Assembly (NCBI GenBank): GCA_028622995.1
Contig: JAJQJQ010000029.1
Span: forward strand, 1,054,001-1,118,000
Length of the DNA: 64,000 nt
Origin: Panagrolaimus kolymaensis
Lineage: Eukaryota > Nematoda > Chromadorea > Rhabditida > Panagrolaimidae
Direction of reading: 5' to 3'
Shown here: in pieces, positions 34,487-46,645 of the stretch
How the letters are laid out: the number at the start of each line of letters is the position of its first letter
Numbering within the stretch: the first letter of the stretch is position 1
Notes under the pieces: model-generated
What the model saw: only the letters and a program-made list of their open reading frames with translations
What the model was told of the DNA's origin: nothing
Databases searched by the model: none
Translations under genes and position numbers: made by a program

Positions 34487-36856
34487 ATTATTTCTCAATT
34501 ATGGCAGCAGCTACTGTTTAGAATTTATTGAAACCAATAAAAAAAAATAAAAATAAAATTGAAAAAATATTAATAATTTTCTTCGTTGCAAGATTCTCAA
34601 ATCAGCGAATTTTTTAATTTAATAACTAATTATCCGTTTTCATTAATTTTATTTCTCATGCTTCAATAAAATAAAATTATAATTTTTATTAATTAAAAAT
34701 AATTAAGCGAGATGAGATGAATGGGCGATGGATGGAAAGGAATGTGGTTGTTGGTTGTCGATCGGTCGTCGTCGGCTTCTTTCCTTCCTTTTTTTTCCTC
34801 TAAAAAAATAAGAAGAAAGAATAAAGAATTTTGAATTTTATTTCGTTTTTTTATGATCGAAAAAAATAAAAAATTAAAAAAATGATGGAAGTAAATTTAA
34901 TTATATCAACAAAAAAAGGAATAAATAAATTCACGGCTTATGCAAACGAAAGTAAAAAAAAAGTTAATAAAAGCACGAGATTTTTTTGTGTGGGGAGTTT
35001 ATTGTTTTCTGGGGACAATAGTGAATCGAAATAAAAAAAGATTCAAAAAAAATCTTGATGGTAGAAAAAAATAGTAACAAAAAAGAGTTTAAAAAATAAT
35101 AATAAAAAATAAAATTTTAATGGATAAATCTAAAAAATAATTTCCTTCTTCTTTTGGCACCTTCGCAATTTTTTTTTCGACGCCCATTGTTTTGACTATT
35201 TTTTTGTTTGTTTGTTCAAATGGGTAATGGCGATAATGTTTTTTTGCTAACAATCAAAAAAATAAACAGACATTTTATGGTGCCATTATGCATGTGTTTT
35301 TGGTTTGACGCTTCTTTTCTTTCTTTTGGCGCCATTGGTTTATTTTAAAATAACAGGAAAAAAATTATATATGTTACTAAAGCATCATCAACAAAATGGA
35401 AAGGTCAAAATTTGAGCCGAAAAAAATAATACACAAAAGCCAACAACGATGGCCAAAGTTTGGTATTATAAATTTGAAATGTGTTCCAAAAACAAAAAGC
35501 AAAAAAATGGGGTTTAATCTTTAAAAAAAACGAAGAAAAAAGACCAAATATTTTAACAAATAAAAATGAAACCCAAGCCGATCATTTTCGGCCGTGTTCG
35601 ATAAAAAATAAAAATAAAAGCTTTTGTACACTGACATCACTAAAATCAAAAATCCAACTATAAAAAGAAAACGGTTAAAACAGTTTTAAAAAAATCGTAA
35701 AACCAATTTTCAAATGATAAACGCAACTTTTTCCAATAAAAAAATAATATAAAAAGCACATCCGTTAAAAAAATATCAAAAAAAGTTTCATTCATTTATG
35801 TATGTATCAATATAACTTTTGCCTGTGGCAAGCATAGATACCTCACGCAACTTTTTTTTCATAAAATAAAAATTCCATTAATGAAAAAATCAAAAGAAAA
35901 AAAAATGCAATCAAATAAAGAAGAAGGTGTAATCAACAAAAAAAATAAAAGTAAACGCGCCGCGCCATTCATCGTTGTCATCGTCGTCGTAATAACCAAA
36001 TAATAACCACCACTCCTTGAATAAATAAAAATATAAATATAAATATATTCATCTTTTTTTTCTGATTTTTCTTTTTATGCGTCTTTAATACAAAATTGGC
36101 GTCAAAAAAAAAAGAAAGAGAAACGAGGGAGATGGAAAGGAAGAAGAGTGATCGATATTGCATATAAAAAAAATTTCCATTTTGTCGTCGTAGTCTGTGG
36201 TGAGTGAGAATTGATCTTTTTTTCATCAAATTTCTTGGGAGAGAAAGAAAAGAGAGAGTTTAAGCAAAAAAATAAACAAAATTTAAAAGGAAATGTGAAA
36301 GGGTCAGAAGAATTGGAGAATGTAATTAAAATGGAAGAAAAAATTTAGAAAAACAAATTTTAGGGAATTAAAAGAAAGTAACATTTATAAATAAATAATT
36401 TGAATAATTGTGTTACTGTCATCTTAGAAGGCTGGCAAAAAATTTCAAAGATAATAAAAATATTATTAAATGAATCTTAGAATTTAGAATATTCTCCTTT
36501 AAAAATGAAGGCAAAAAAAAATGAAAAAACCAAAGAAAATGATAGTATTGAAATAAATTATTAGTTGTAACAAATCGATTACCATCACTCAAAATAAAAC
36601 TCCTTGATCGAGAAAGCTATGTTTCGTATATCCTCGCTAGCTAGCTTAAAACTAGCTTACATAAAAATTCGAAACTCGTTTCAAATTTTTTTAGTGAAAT
36701 TTTTTTTTTCATTTTCAAAAAGGAAAAGACGAAAACGAAAAGGAAGAAGAGATGCAAAAAGAAGATAGAAAAAATAAAGATAAAGCTAGTTTTGTAAAAA
36801 TAAAAATATTGTAAAAAGGAAATGGGAAGGAAAAAGAAAAAAAGATATATATATTA
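34487..36856. other. gene-poor AT-rich region
   Basis: Upstream region of the NKAIN-like gene. Many A and T runs and short open frames of Lys/Asn/Phe. CGTCGTCGTCGG-type motifs occur near 34765 and 35970. I see no gene. Confidence 0.6.
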
Positions 36857-37140
36857 GGGTTCCATCCCCCGGGGGAATGGTCCACGGGGAGGGAGAGGGA
36901 GGGGAGGACGCGCCGCGGGGAGGTTTTTACGGGGGATTTTAGCACGTACTCCTCTCTGTGGGTGTTTGAAAAAAAATTTTTTTTTTGTTGTAAATATGAC
37001 GGGGGATTTTTCTTCACATACTCCTCCTTGTGTTACATTTTTTTGACGGGGGCAGAGGCTCACGGGGAGGGAGGCACGGGGAGCAAAAATCGGCGGGGGG
37101 AAGGGGGATCCCCCTAGGGGGCGGGAGGGGGATGGAACCC
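36857..37140. mobile_element. GC-rich MITE, 284 bp, TA flanks
   Basis: Perfect terminal inverted repeats GGGTTCCATCCCCC / GGGGGATGGAACCC, bordered on both sides by TA within matching ATATATAT tracts (TA duplication, as in Tc1/mariner-like MITEs). The interior is strongly GC-rich (runs of G, CGCCGCGG) in a flank that is mostly A and T, and has an internal copy of TACTCCTC...GGGGGATTTT. No coding capacity; open frames across it are compositional. Confidence 0.75.
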
Positions 37141-40100
37141 TAATATATATTGCTTTTGTAGTAAGTAAACAAAGACACACCACAAAAATATATTAAAAAA
37201 AAGGAAGAAACTAAAACCCTTTCTTTTTTTGACTTACGCAGAACAGAAAAAAAAATGGAAAAAATGTTCGGGTGTTTTGTTGTTTGTTGTTTGTTGGTTT
37301 GTCACAAAAATGAAAAAAAGAAAAAAATGTTATGTGTGAGTAATGATGGTCAGTTAGTTAGTCCGAGTCGGTCATTCATCTATCCAACCACTCAAGAAGA
37401 GCACCAAAAGCAAGCAAACAGCTACAACGCCCTGAAGCTTATGTACAGGTAAGTGCGCGGGTTTGCTGGTCAAAAAAAAGCGAATGGGGAGTATAGTTTG
37501 TCCATTTTTCATTTTACGGCAGCAGCCAAAAAGAAAAAAAGAAGAAAGACATGGGAGATGAAAATAATTTTTTTTACCTTTATTTCGCGCAGCACAAAAA
37601 TGAGTGACCGCTACTACCGCCCTCGTCGAGAGAGAAAGAAAAAAAATAGTTAGGTAGCAAACATCAGCTTTAACGGTGGTCGGTCAGCTGGTTGGCTTGC
37701 TTGCTACTTTTTTTTCATTCAACCCAAACCTAGCAACATAGCTGAAAAAAAAGAGAGGTAAATCCTTTAAGGTATCTTTGTTGTTGTATTGTCGGTAGTC
37801 TCATTTTACAATTTTCTATCGCTCTTTTTCTTCTCCCATTCTTTGTTTTAATAATGAAAAAAAAAAAAAAAAAAAAAATGCGAGTAATAATAGTCAAACC
37901 CATATATTTTTCTAGTAAGCTGCTAAAAAGAAGAAGCAGCCGATTGTTGGTTGGTGACCATACATACGCAGCATAGAAAAAATTATTCACCCGAAAATGA
38001 AAGTAACCCATTTCTCGATCGGTTACTTTTTTTTCTAGCAATGGCTTCTTCTTTTCTTTTTCTTTTTATTTTTCATTCAATAAAATAGTTTACGTTTTCA
38101 GTTTTCAAGAGGATGGTTCGAAAAATATGGCGAGCGATTTTTAGAAAAACAATCAAAAAAACGCAAATTTTCTCCCGTTTGTTTTTCATTCACTCGTTTA
38201 GTTTTTGGTTTTGGGTTTATTTTTGGTTAAAATTGACCGGAACGATTGAAAAGAAGATTTTGTATTTCGCGCACCCACGTAATTATAAATTGTTATTATT
38301 ATTGTTATTTCGACGATTGTTTGAATATGGGTACTTGAATGTTTCGTCAAAAAAAAGAAAAAAAATAATAACAGGAAAAAGATATTTTTGATTTTAAAAT
38401 TTTGCAGATCGAAACGGGCAATTTTTGAAATTGACTCGAAAGATGATGGAGAATGATGCAAATAAAATTGAGTTTTTGAGAGAAATAAAAATAAAAAATG
38501 GACGAAAAATAAAATAAAAAAAAATTTCTTTTTGGTATTCATGAAACTCGTTGTTTTGCAGCAATATTTTTATGACATTTTTGAAAGTAATTTTTAGCAA
38601 ATTTTTTGCAACAAAAAAAACAGTTTGACATTTTTTTTTTGAATCAATGTCAAAAATGGAAAGCAAAAGTGCTGTTGAATGGAATGACATAATGTTGTTA
38701 TTTTGGAGGAGGTTGTAAAAATACATAAAATAATTTTTTTTTACGATGTCACAAGCAAAAAAAAGAAAGAAGAATGATAAGAAAAAGTGCATACATAACT
38801 TTACAACCCCCAAGAAAAATGCTGAGATTCAAAAAAGTTGATTTAATCAATTTTTAAAGGGCCAAACTAAAAGTCTCGAACCTGGCAAAAAAAGTAGGTC
38901 AAGCAAGAAGCAAGAAAAAGTACTGCCTTTCAATAAAACTCAAAAAAATTTCTACGAATGAAATTTTCAAGAACCAGTCAAATAAATATTTAAAAGGCGG
39001 ACCAACAACAGAAAACACAAAAAAAATTAGTCCTCTTTCGTTCATGAAAAAACATAGTAAAAATTCATAAATTTCCGGTAATCAAACAAGTTAGAAAGTT
39101 TTTTGATTAATAAAAAGACTAATCTATCGATAAACTAACTAACTAACTACATAGTGGTTGGATTAAAAAAGCGAATTAATGGGAAACAAAAAATATTTTT
39201 CTTTCTTTTTTTCGGTATAAATAAACAGGAAAAACACAACAAAAAAAAATATAAATATTTTTAGTTCCAAATGAAAATGAAAAAAAACGAAAGTAATGAA
39301 CGTAGTTCGCGAACTAAAAATAAATCAGCTTCTAATGAAAAAAATTCCGGTAGGAAGGAAAAAAATACAGATAGCTTAAAATAAATACAAAATATAAATA
39401 AATAAAAAAATATGTTTTTTAGTAATCAAAAAAATTATTTCTTTGCATTTATTAAAAAAATTATGTTTTTTAGCTTTGGTGCAGCATTTTTTTTGTTAAA
39501 CCAAAATCAAAAATAAAATTTCTTCAAATTTTTGTTTTCGAAAGTTGGAGCTGCTTTATTGACTAAATTTTTTAAAGCACTCGCAAAACAAAAATTGGGA
39601 CATGTTAGGTCAAGCATAAATAATTTATATTAAATATATTTTTAAACAATAAGATTTAATCATATAAAAAAATAAAAAACGTCTTCCCACCACATTCTCG
39701 AGAGGAAGAAGAAGAAAAAAAAATTCAATCAAATATAAAATTTATTAATTAAAAGCGAAATAAGGAACAAACATTCCAATGAAAGAAAGAAAAAAATAAT
39801 AAGAAGAATGTTTTTATTGAGTTTCGTCTTCCTTATTTTTTCAAAAAATAAAAATCAAAAAGTTCTTTTTTTTTAAACACAAAAAACTTTTAATTCTTTT
39901 TTCCAAAATAAAAAAATTCAAAATGGAAAATTTTTTTATATAAACAATGGTTTATTTTATTTTATTATTTTTTATAAACCACCACCGACCATAAAAAGCT
40001 ATTCTATTCTATCTTATAAACATTTTTTTTAAATTTCAAAAGAAACAAAAAAAAGTTTTTTTTTTCATTCATAAGGCAAAAAAAGGAATTCATTCCTTCA

Positions 40101-41130
40101 CTCTCTCTCTCTCCTCAATTTTTTTGTCCACTTTAAAACAACAATAAAAAAATTATGTAAACCGAGCAACAAGCAAAAAAGCAAGAAGCAATCGAATACA
40201 AAAATTGACAGACGCCACCATCGCTCCATATTTTTCTTTTGTTCTTAAACGCTCGCTTGCTTTTTTTTGATCTTAAAAAGCATGCTTTTTTGACCAGTGT
40301 TTTTTTTTTGTTCTCCTAGTCATGTCATCATCGCTTGCTTCTCTTTGAAACCGCAGCAAAAAAAATGATGGACACCTTTTTTTATAACAAAAAAACCGAA
40401 AAAGAAAAAAGATGCAAATATAAATGTCAAAATAGAGAAGAAAATAAATTAGTGATCGCTGTTGTTTTTTTTGTTGATGCATGCTAAAAAAAATTAAGGA
40501 GGCTTGATGAAGATGGAAAAAAACGAACACTGGCAATGGAAGCAACAGTGACTTCGCCGCTGTATTTTTTTTTTCTTTCATTCTGACATTTATAAAACGC
40601 AAGATTGATTCAACAAATCAACAAAAAAAGAAGAAGGAAAAAGACTGATGGCTTCTATGATGATGGCCTCCTTCTTTTTCTTTTTTCTTTTTTTTTTGCC
40701 ACAACTATTACCTCTTCTCCAACAACAATAACCTTTAATGGAGGGCGACGACGATGCCTATCCCACTTTTCTTTTGCTCTCTCTTTTTCTTTGATGTTTA
40801 ACGTTGAATGACGACTTTGAGTTTTTCTTCCCATTATTTTTTCTTTCTCATTAAATTGATAATGATCGGAAGTTAGTTAGTTAGTTTAGAGTTTCATGCT
40901 GTGATGTGAGAAAAAAGCGAGATTTGTTGGTTGTATGTATGACCGTTGCAAAAAATAAATTGCGTTTTTATCATAAAAAATTGGAATGTGATTATTCTTC
41001 TTTTTTTGAATGAGTGAGTGTGAGTTAGTTAGTTCAATGATGGCCTTTAAATAATTTTTTTGGTGAAAAAAAAAGGTTTGAAATCTTTATAGTCAAAAAA
41101 AGAGAAAAAAATGAAAAAAATGTTTTTTAA
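37141..41130. other. 4-kb gene-poor, homopolymer-rich region
   Basis: No supported gene on either strand. Includes a 22-A run at 37857-37878, CTCTCTCTCTC near 40105, and TTAGTTAGTTAG stretches near 40875 and 41025. Open frames are Lys/Phe-rich and follow composition. Confidence 0.6.
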
Positions 41131-41212
41131 CGCTGCCAGCAGGATTTGAACCTACGCGGGAAATTCCCAACAGATTTCAAGTCTGTCGCCTTAACCACTC
41201 GGCCATAGCAGC
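41131..41212 (-). tRNA. tRNA-Ser(UGA)
   Basis: On the minus strand the 82-nt gene starts GCTGCTATGGCCGAGTGG and ends TGGCAGCG. The acceptor pairs GCTGCTA with TGGCAGC (one G-T). The anticodon stem CAGAC..GTCTG-type pairing holds the loop CTTGAAA with anticodon TGA, reading UCA. The long variable arm TTGGGAATTTCCCGC is the class II shape of tRNA-Ser, and GGTTCAAATCC is the B box. No intron. Confidence 0.95.
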
Positions 41213-41547
41213 TGTTTTATGTTCTCATTTTTAACGTTTATGACTTGCGTAAGAAAAAGTAAATAAAAGCGAATGGCTTTTTTGACGCAAGTAAACAAAA
41301 AAGTTAAGAACTACAAAAAGGCATAAAAATTTAAGAAAAAAGACTCATTAAAAATGGACACCAAAAAATGGTAAAATAAAGAAGAAGAAATCTTGCAAAG
41401 TTGTGGCTTTCATAAATACTAAATTTAGTTATAAAAAAGTTAGTCAAAAATATTTATTTTTTTTATATGGCAAAATTATAAACAAAAACCCGTAATAACA
41501 GCCAATATTTTTCTTCTTCATGAAAATGAAAAAAAAATCAAAGAAAT
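41213..41547. other. spacer, no gene seen
   Basis: AT-rich sequence between the tRNA and the end of the PPxY gene. Confidence 0.6.
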
Positions 41548-42330
41548 TTATGGATGATTAGAAACTGAATATGTTGATGAAGAAGGCCCAGATGGAAGTT
41601 GAAAAGCCACTCTCGCTGCATTCCCATTTAAAGTATTGTGATAACTTGGTGGCGCAGGATCATCAGCTGTATTTATTGGTGGCGAAGTTACTGTTACATA
41701 TTCAGGTGGAGGTTGTTGTTGTTGATCCTGGAACCGCAAAAATTAAAATCATACATTGAAAATTTAAAAAATGCTTCTTACAATGCTTTCAGTTTTTCTT
41801 ACTCTAAATGGAGCCGAACTAAACATAGCTTTATTATATGTTGGTAAAGTTCGAAAAACATAATCAGGAAATTGAGATAATCGTTGCATCATTCTTAAAA
41901 TATCTTGATTTAAAGTCATGGTGGGTCGAGAAGTGATTGTTGGTGCCCCAGTTGATGGTTCATCAATTCGAGATACATGATCATCAATAATTCGAGCATT
42001 TAATCGATTATGAATTTTTACACTGCATGCATAACATAAAGCTGCTAACACTGTTATTAAAGTTAATATTACCACAGCAATGACAATGTAAGTGGAAGCA
42101 TCTTGAAATTTTAACTGAAAAATAATTTGGTTGTAAGAAAGATATTTTTTTTTTGTTTGGGTAATTAACGCTTCGAAAACAAAAATCAAAAAATTTATAA
42201 ACAAAAAATATGTATGCGTAAACGAAGAAGCCAACTAACTGATACTGAAACTTACATCATTTTTTTGCATAATTGAAAGTAAAATTAATCCCAAAATAAA
42301 TAATGAAAAAACTAACATAGCTTTAAGCAT
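41548..42330 (-). CDS. small single-pass membrane protein with PPxY motifs
   Basis: Three exons on the minus strand: 42330-42256, 42114-41803, 41727-41548 (188 aa). Residues 1-22 look like a signal peptide (MLKAMLVFSLFILGLILLS). A short lumenal segment is followed by one membrane helix (YIVIAVVILTLITVLAALCY), and a cytoplasmic tail follows. The tail has LPTY, PPEY and PPSY, so two PPxY motifs and one LPxY. PPxY motifs bind WW domains, notably of NEDD4-type ubiquitin ligases, so the protein could be an adaptor or substrate; this is inference. Layout recalls WBP1/VOPP1 or Shisa-like proteins, but the Cys-rich lumenal region of those is missing. Family not identified. Confidence 0.75.
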
Positions 42331-42874
42331 TTTTTGTTTAATCACGTTAAATATCGACCTATCAATAATATCAATTTGTAACATCAAAAACAAAATGCGT
42401 AATTTTTCTAATAAAAAACTTTCTGGTTTTTATTTTTGATCAAAGAAAGAAACTAAAAAAAGGACGTCAGAACCAAAAAAATAAAATAATATAAAAGTAA
42501 TCAATCGCTGGCAGGTAAGGAAAGATGCACCTTGTGAGAAAGAAAAAATTTTTAAGGTCGATTGTTATGATCCTTTGTGAATGATAATCGCTCAATGTTA
42601 CACTTTGGGTAAAGAAAAGGAAAGTTGTAATCATAAATTCACCATGTGTTTAAAATTCTCACATCAAATAGTAAATGAAAAACAAAATTTGCTATTGAAA
42701 GCAGAAAGAGATATTGTAATCGACGGTGAATTTTTTTGAAATAATAACAACAAAACATGTTAATGGAAACAACATAGCAAGACAATAGTTTATTCAAGCA
42801 TCAGCACAAAATGAAAATACATAGTTTACAAGTAAAGATACAAGATTTAAGAGCAAGATTAGTAATCATTATCA
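42331..42874. other. spacer, no gene seen
   Basis: Upstream region of the PPxY gene and downstream region of the broken coiled-coil gene. AT-rich. Confidence 0.5.
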
Positions 42875-44168
42875 TCATTGAATGGTGAGTTTCTCAGGAA
42901 ATGAACAGCTTTGTAGTAGTTTTTGTTTGACGCTTTCAAGTTTAGACATGTCACTTTTCGAATCACAATAAAATGAAAGTTCAAATTGAGTTTGAGGATG
43001 CTTCTAAAATTATAAACTTATGAAAATAACCATAATCAAGTAAAAGAAAAATTACCTTCATAAAAGCAAGAAAACCATCAGCATCAAATTCGCCAAAAAC
43101 GATGTTGTATAATTTGAAAACTTTGAGATTATCGAAACGTGGAAGCTTGATGAAATTCTTGAATGTTCCTTTACTAACTGTGAATAATTCTGATATACTA
43201 ATATATGTACTATCTCCAATAACACCACTAAAATCAAGCTTATAAAAAAGGAACATAAAAAATTTAATAAAACTTACTATCCAATTTTTTCATGTTTGGA
43301 AGATTTTCCATGATTTCTTCAAGTTGGACTAAACCTTCATCATCTTCATCTTTGATTTCAACATTGAGAAAATAAAGGTTTTTGATTGTTCCAGATTTGG
43401 TAAGCTTTTCATAATCTTTCAAAGTTATCTTTTGTTTATACAAAAACAAATCACTGATATTGCAAGAACGAACATATTTAAGCAACTTTGAAAAAACCAT
43501 GTCTTCATTATTTTGTGAATAATATTCATTAAAATATCCAGTATTGCCATCAAATGGATCAGCATCATAGAAAGTGACAGCACCATCCAAAACGAACTTC
43601 TTTGAATAATGCCGAACACCATTAATGTATAAATCGGGATCATAACTAGAAGAAATGCGACATACATCTTTGAAATGAATTTTTCTTGGCTTTTCATTTT
43701 CATCCAAAGTTAGATAAGCAAGAAAAGAAGCCCTGTTATTTGGTTTGAACAGCTTTTTGATAACATTTGGATCTTTTTTGGGCGGCTTTGATGAAGTGAG
43801 TTTCTTGGTTGTGATTGAAGAAATCTGAAAAGTTACTTGATACATTCAATAATAAGCAAAAAATGCTTACGGTAGTGAAAGGCAAACGAGCAATGTTTTG
43901 CATTTTTTCGACGAACATAAATCCACTTGATTTCTTTTTACCATCAAGAACTTTGAAATCTTCATCAGATTGAGCTTCCAAAGAGGCAATTTTGGCTTGC
44001 GGCAACATTATTTTCATGTTTCAGTTGAGCATTTTCTTTTTGGAGATGAGCATTTTCATTTCTTAATTCAATATCACGAAGTTCATCCAAGCTTTGAAGT
44101 TTTCCATCAAGTTGAGAAAGTCCTTTTTCATCCATTTGTTGAAGTTTTTGTTTCTCAAAAGTTGCCAT
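42875..44168 (-). pseudogene. broken coiled-coil + domain A gene
   Basis: Minus-strand exons 44168-43871, 43824-43278, 43227-43056, 43003-42875. Protein segments match the intact gene at 50582-52289 (SKLLKYVRSCNISDLFLY, EEIMENLPNMKKL, FDADGFLAFMK). There are two frame breaks. An extra base near 43990-44005 shifts AQLKHENNVAAS into KIASLEAQSDED. The junction after NMKKLD leaves one base, where the next exon needs two. A remnant of an upstream exon (ETFHSFLLKA, donor GTAAG) lies at about 44226-44260, but its 5' part is lost. Most likely a pseudogene; assembly indels are the alternative. Confidence 0.65.
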
Positions 44169-44617
44169 CTAAAAATAATGAAAGTAATCATAAAGTTTAA
44201 AAAAATGAAGATATAAACAAACTTACAGCTTTGAGAAGAAAAGAGTGAAATGTTTCAAGCGTTTACTTTTGCAAGAATGGAAAATCAATGAAAAGAAGAA
44301 GCTTGCTTGAAAAAAAATAATGGGAAATCCTCAATAAGCAGTTATGCAAATTTTTGTCCTTTTGTTGTGATTTTTTTTCCATAAAAATAAAGATTAATCG
44401 TTTGTTTTGAGAAAAAAAATAGCTAAAAATAACTTTCAAATTTTTCCATTATTCTGTTTGGTTAAATTTAATGTCAATGTTAATCCAACGATTTTTTTTT
44501 GTCTATTTTTACAAACTTTTATTAATTTAAAACATTGCATTATTAATTTATAAAATCAAAGTTTCCCAAAACTCTTTTTTCTTTTATTTTTATGCATTTA
44601 TTTTTATTATTATTTAT

Positions 44618-46645
44618 TCATTCATTTCCTTTAACTTCATCAATTTTTTTAATAATATAAAAATGTAATTTATAGAGATACATTTTTAATATAATAAAAT
44701 GAACTCGTTGAATGTGATAACATATTGAAATTAATAAGGCTTGAATAACAATATTACCAATTGCAAAATATAATAACATTGTAACAGAATGAAATAAATT
44801 TGCTGGTTCGGGTGCAATGTCACCTAAAAAAATATAGGGATTACTGTAGTCGTCAACAAGAAGGAAATGGATGGGATAGTGAAGTTAATAGTTATTAGGT
44901 ATGTTTGAGGAATGCGAGTTTTGTCAAGCAAAAAAAAAGGTTATTGAAACTCAAACTTTTTAATCGATTCAAACTGAATCTGTGAATGCATTTTGAAATT
45001 AGAATATTGTATTTGAGACTTTCTAGGTTTTTATTATTCAAACCCAATAATTCCAAGTATTTTGACTGCTATTTTTTTTAAAACTAAACTATTGTAAAAA
45101 AAAACCCAAAAAATTAGTGCTTTTGATCGATTTTTTAAAAGCAAAGTAAAACCATTGTTTTTTTTGGACCTTTATATTTCCTTTATATTCCCAAGCACTT
45201 TGCCACCTTATTTTTTATTTTATTATGAACTTACCAAATCCAATCATAGCAGTTGTAATCCAAACAAAATACCACGCTTTTACAACGCCTAATTTAGCAT
45301 AAACAGTATTAAATAAAATTACTCCAATAAATTGATGCAATACAAGCATATTAAAAGCACCCGAAATAGGCATTTGTCTTTTCTTTTCCTTAACATTAGC
45401 TTTATGTCGAAGAACAGCGGATAAAAAAATCCAATCAATTGAATAATTTTGTGCTAAAAATCGACCATATTGAGAGAGGGTGGCAAATAATAATGGAATT
45501 CCAATAGTTGAATATGGAATACATAAAAGTTGAGTGAAATCCGTGGTTGGTGGAACATTTCCCCAACCAATTGTAAAACATATTTGAAAAGTTAATAACA
45601 ATACAATATGAAATGGTTTTTTACCAATTTCAGGGTCAAGCCATCGAAACATTTGAGCTCCAAGAGATAAATATGATATACTTAAAAATGTTAATATTGC
45701 ATGGGGTAATATTCGAACCCATAACTATAATAAAAAATAATTAGTATTTTATTAAACTTTTTTTTGGCCGTTTGAGTCTTGGAATTTAGAGCTTCGAGTT
45801 ATTTTTATTAATCTCTTTTAGATAACTTTTTTGGTAGGTGCAATTACCCACAAAAAAAATGCAAATTTTATTTAAAAAATCTGAGTTTGACTTTAAATTT
45901 TTTATATATGCTTTTTAAAATTACATAATCGATCGATTTATGAAAAAACAAAAAACCGATATTTACTTTTAAAAAGCTAATCAAAAAAAAACGGGTTTAT
46001 GTGGTTTGATAACAATTTTTCTTAATCAACCATCAAAAAAAATTTCTTAATACTTTTTTCTTTTCACGCGTTCGATATTTTTTTTGTTTTGTTTATTAAA
46101 AAAATGTTTGTATGTTTGATTATCAAAACAAAAATCAAAAAATCAATATTAAAAAAAACTCTCCAAACTCAAGAAGAAGAAAAAGAAAGGCTTACAGGTT
46201 CTTCAGGATCATCAATAACTGAAGCTGCAGCAGCGGGGGGTAAATCTCGTAAATCTCTGAGTGAACCTATTCCATCCGCATATGAAACAATGGAATTCAT
46301 TCGTGTTGGAGCTTTGGATGGTGGAGCTTTTGTGGAGTCACAAAGTATCATCGAATCAAAATGTGGCTCTTCACGAATTGGTTTCATAATAGTTCGAGTA
46401 AAATCCATTGTTGTTGCATCAGGGGAATGATTTTGATTGTCTCCACTCGCGTGATTCGCATTATTTGTAAGTAAATCTTGTAAAGTTCCAACTAATTCAT
46501 TTACTTTTACACTATTTCGCCGTCTTGCATGATGTTTGAGATTTGCAAGAGTCGCAGTAACCATCGCTCGATTTTGTTGTTCGGTGGGAAGTTTGGGTGG
46601 ATGCATACTTCGTGGCCATGTTTGGGTTGAATCAAATTCAGCCAT
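44618..46645 (-). CDS. two-pore-domain K+ channel (TWK/K2P), atypical
   Basis: Exons 46645-46196, 45724-45235, 44823-44618 on the minus strand (381 aa). Exon 1 encodes a 150-residue polar cytoplasmic N-terminus with no membrane segment. Exon 2 has a membrane helix (ILPHAILTFLSISYLSLGA), the first pore with filter TIGWGN followed by VPPTTDF, TM2 (CIPYSTIGIPLLFA) and TM3. The second pore, AMIGFGDIAPEP, crosses the intron and TM4 follows. Two oddities are visible: Trp replaces the usual Tyr/Phe in the first filter, and only about a dozen residues separate TM1 from the first pore helix, whereas K2P channels normally have a cap of about 55-60 residues. Pairing of two pores and the G-x-P-x-TD pattern make K2P identity firm; conduction is uncertain. 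Confidence 0.85.

Noticed and set aside
36854..36862. TTAGGG at the edge of the GC-rich MITE as a telomere remnant
   Set aside because: A single copy, mirrored at the other end as part of the inverted repeat; nematode telomeres are usually TTAGGC.
36715..37183. 100- and 109-codon minus-strand frames over the GC-rich block
   Set aside because: Composition of the MITE interior explains them; they cross both element ends.
38041..40811. Several 60-140-codon frames in the gene-poor region
   Set aside because: Phe/Lys/Ile-rich products of homopolymer DNA with no conserved motif or paired splice signals.
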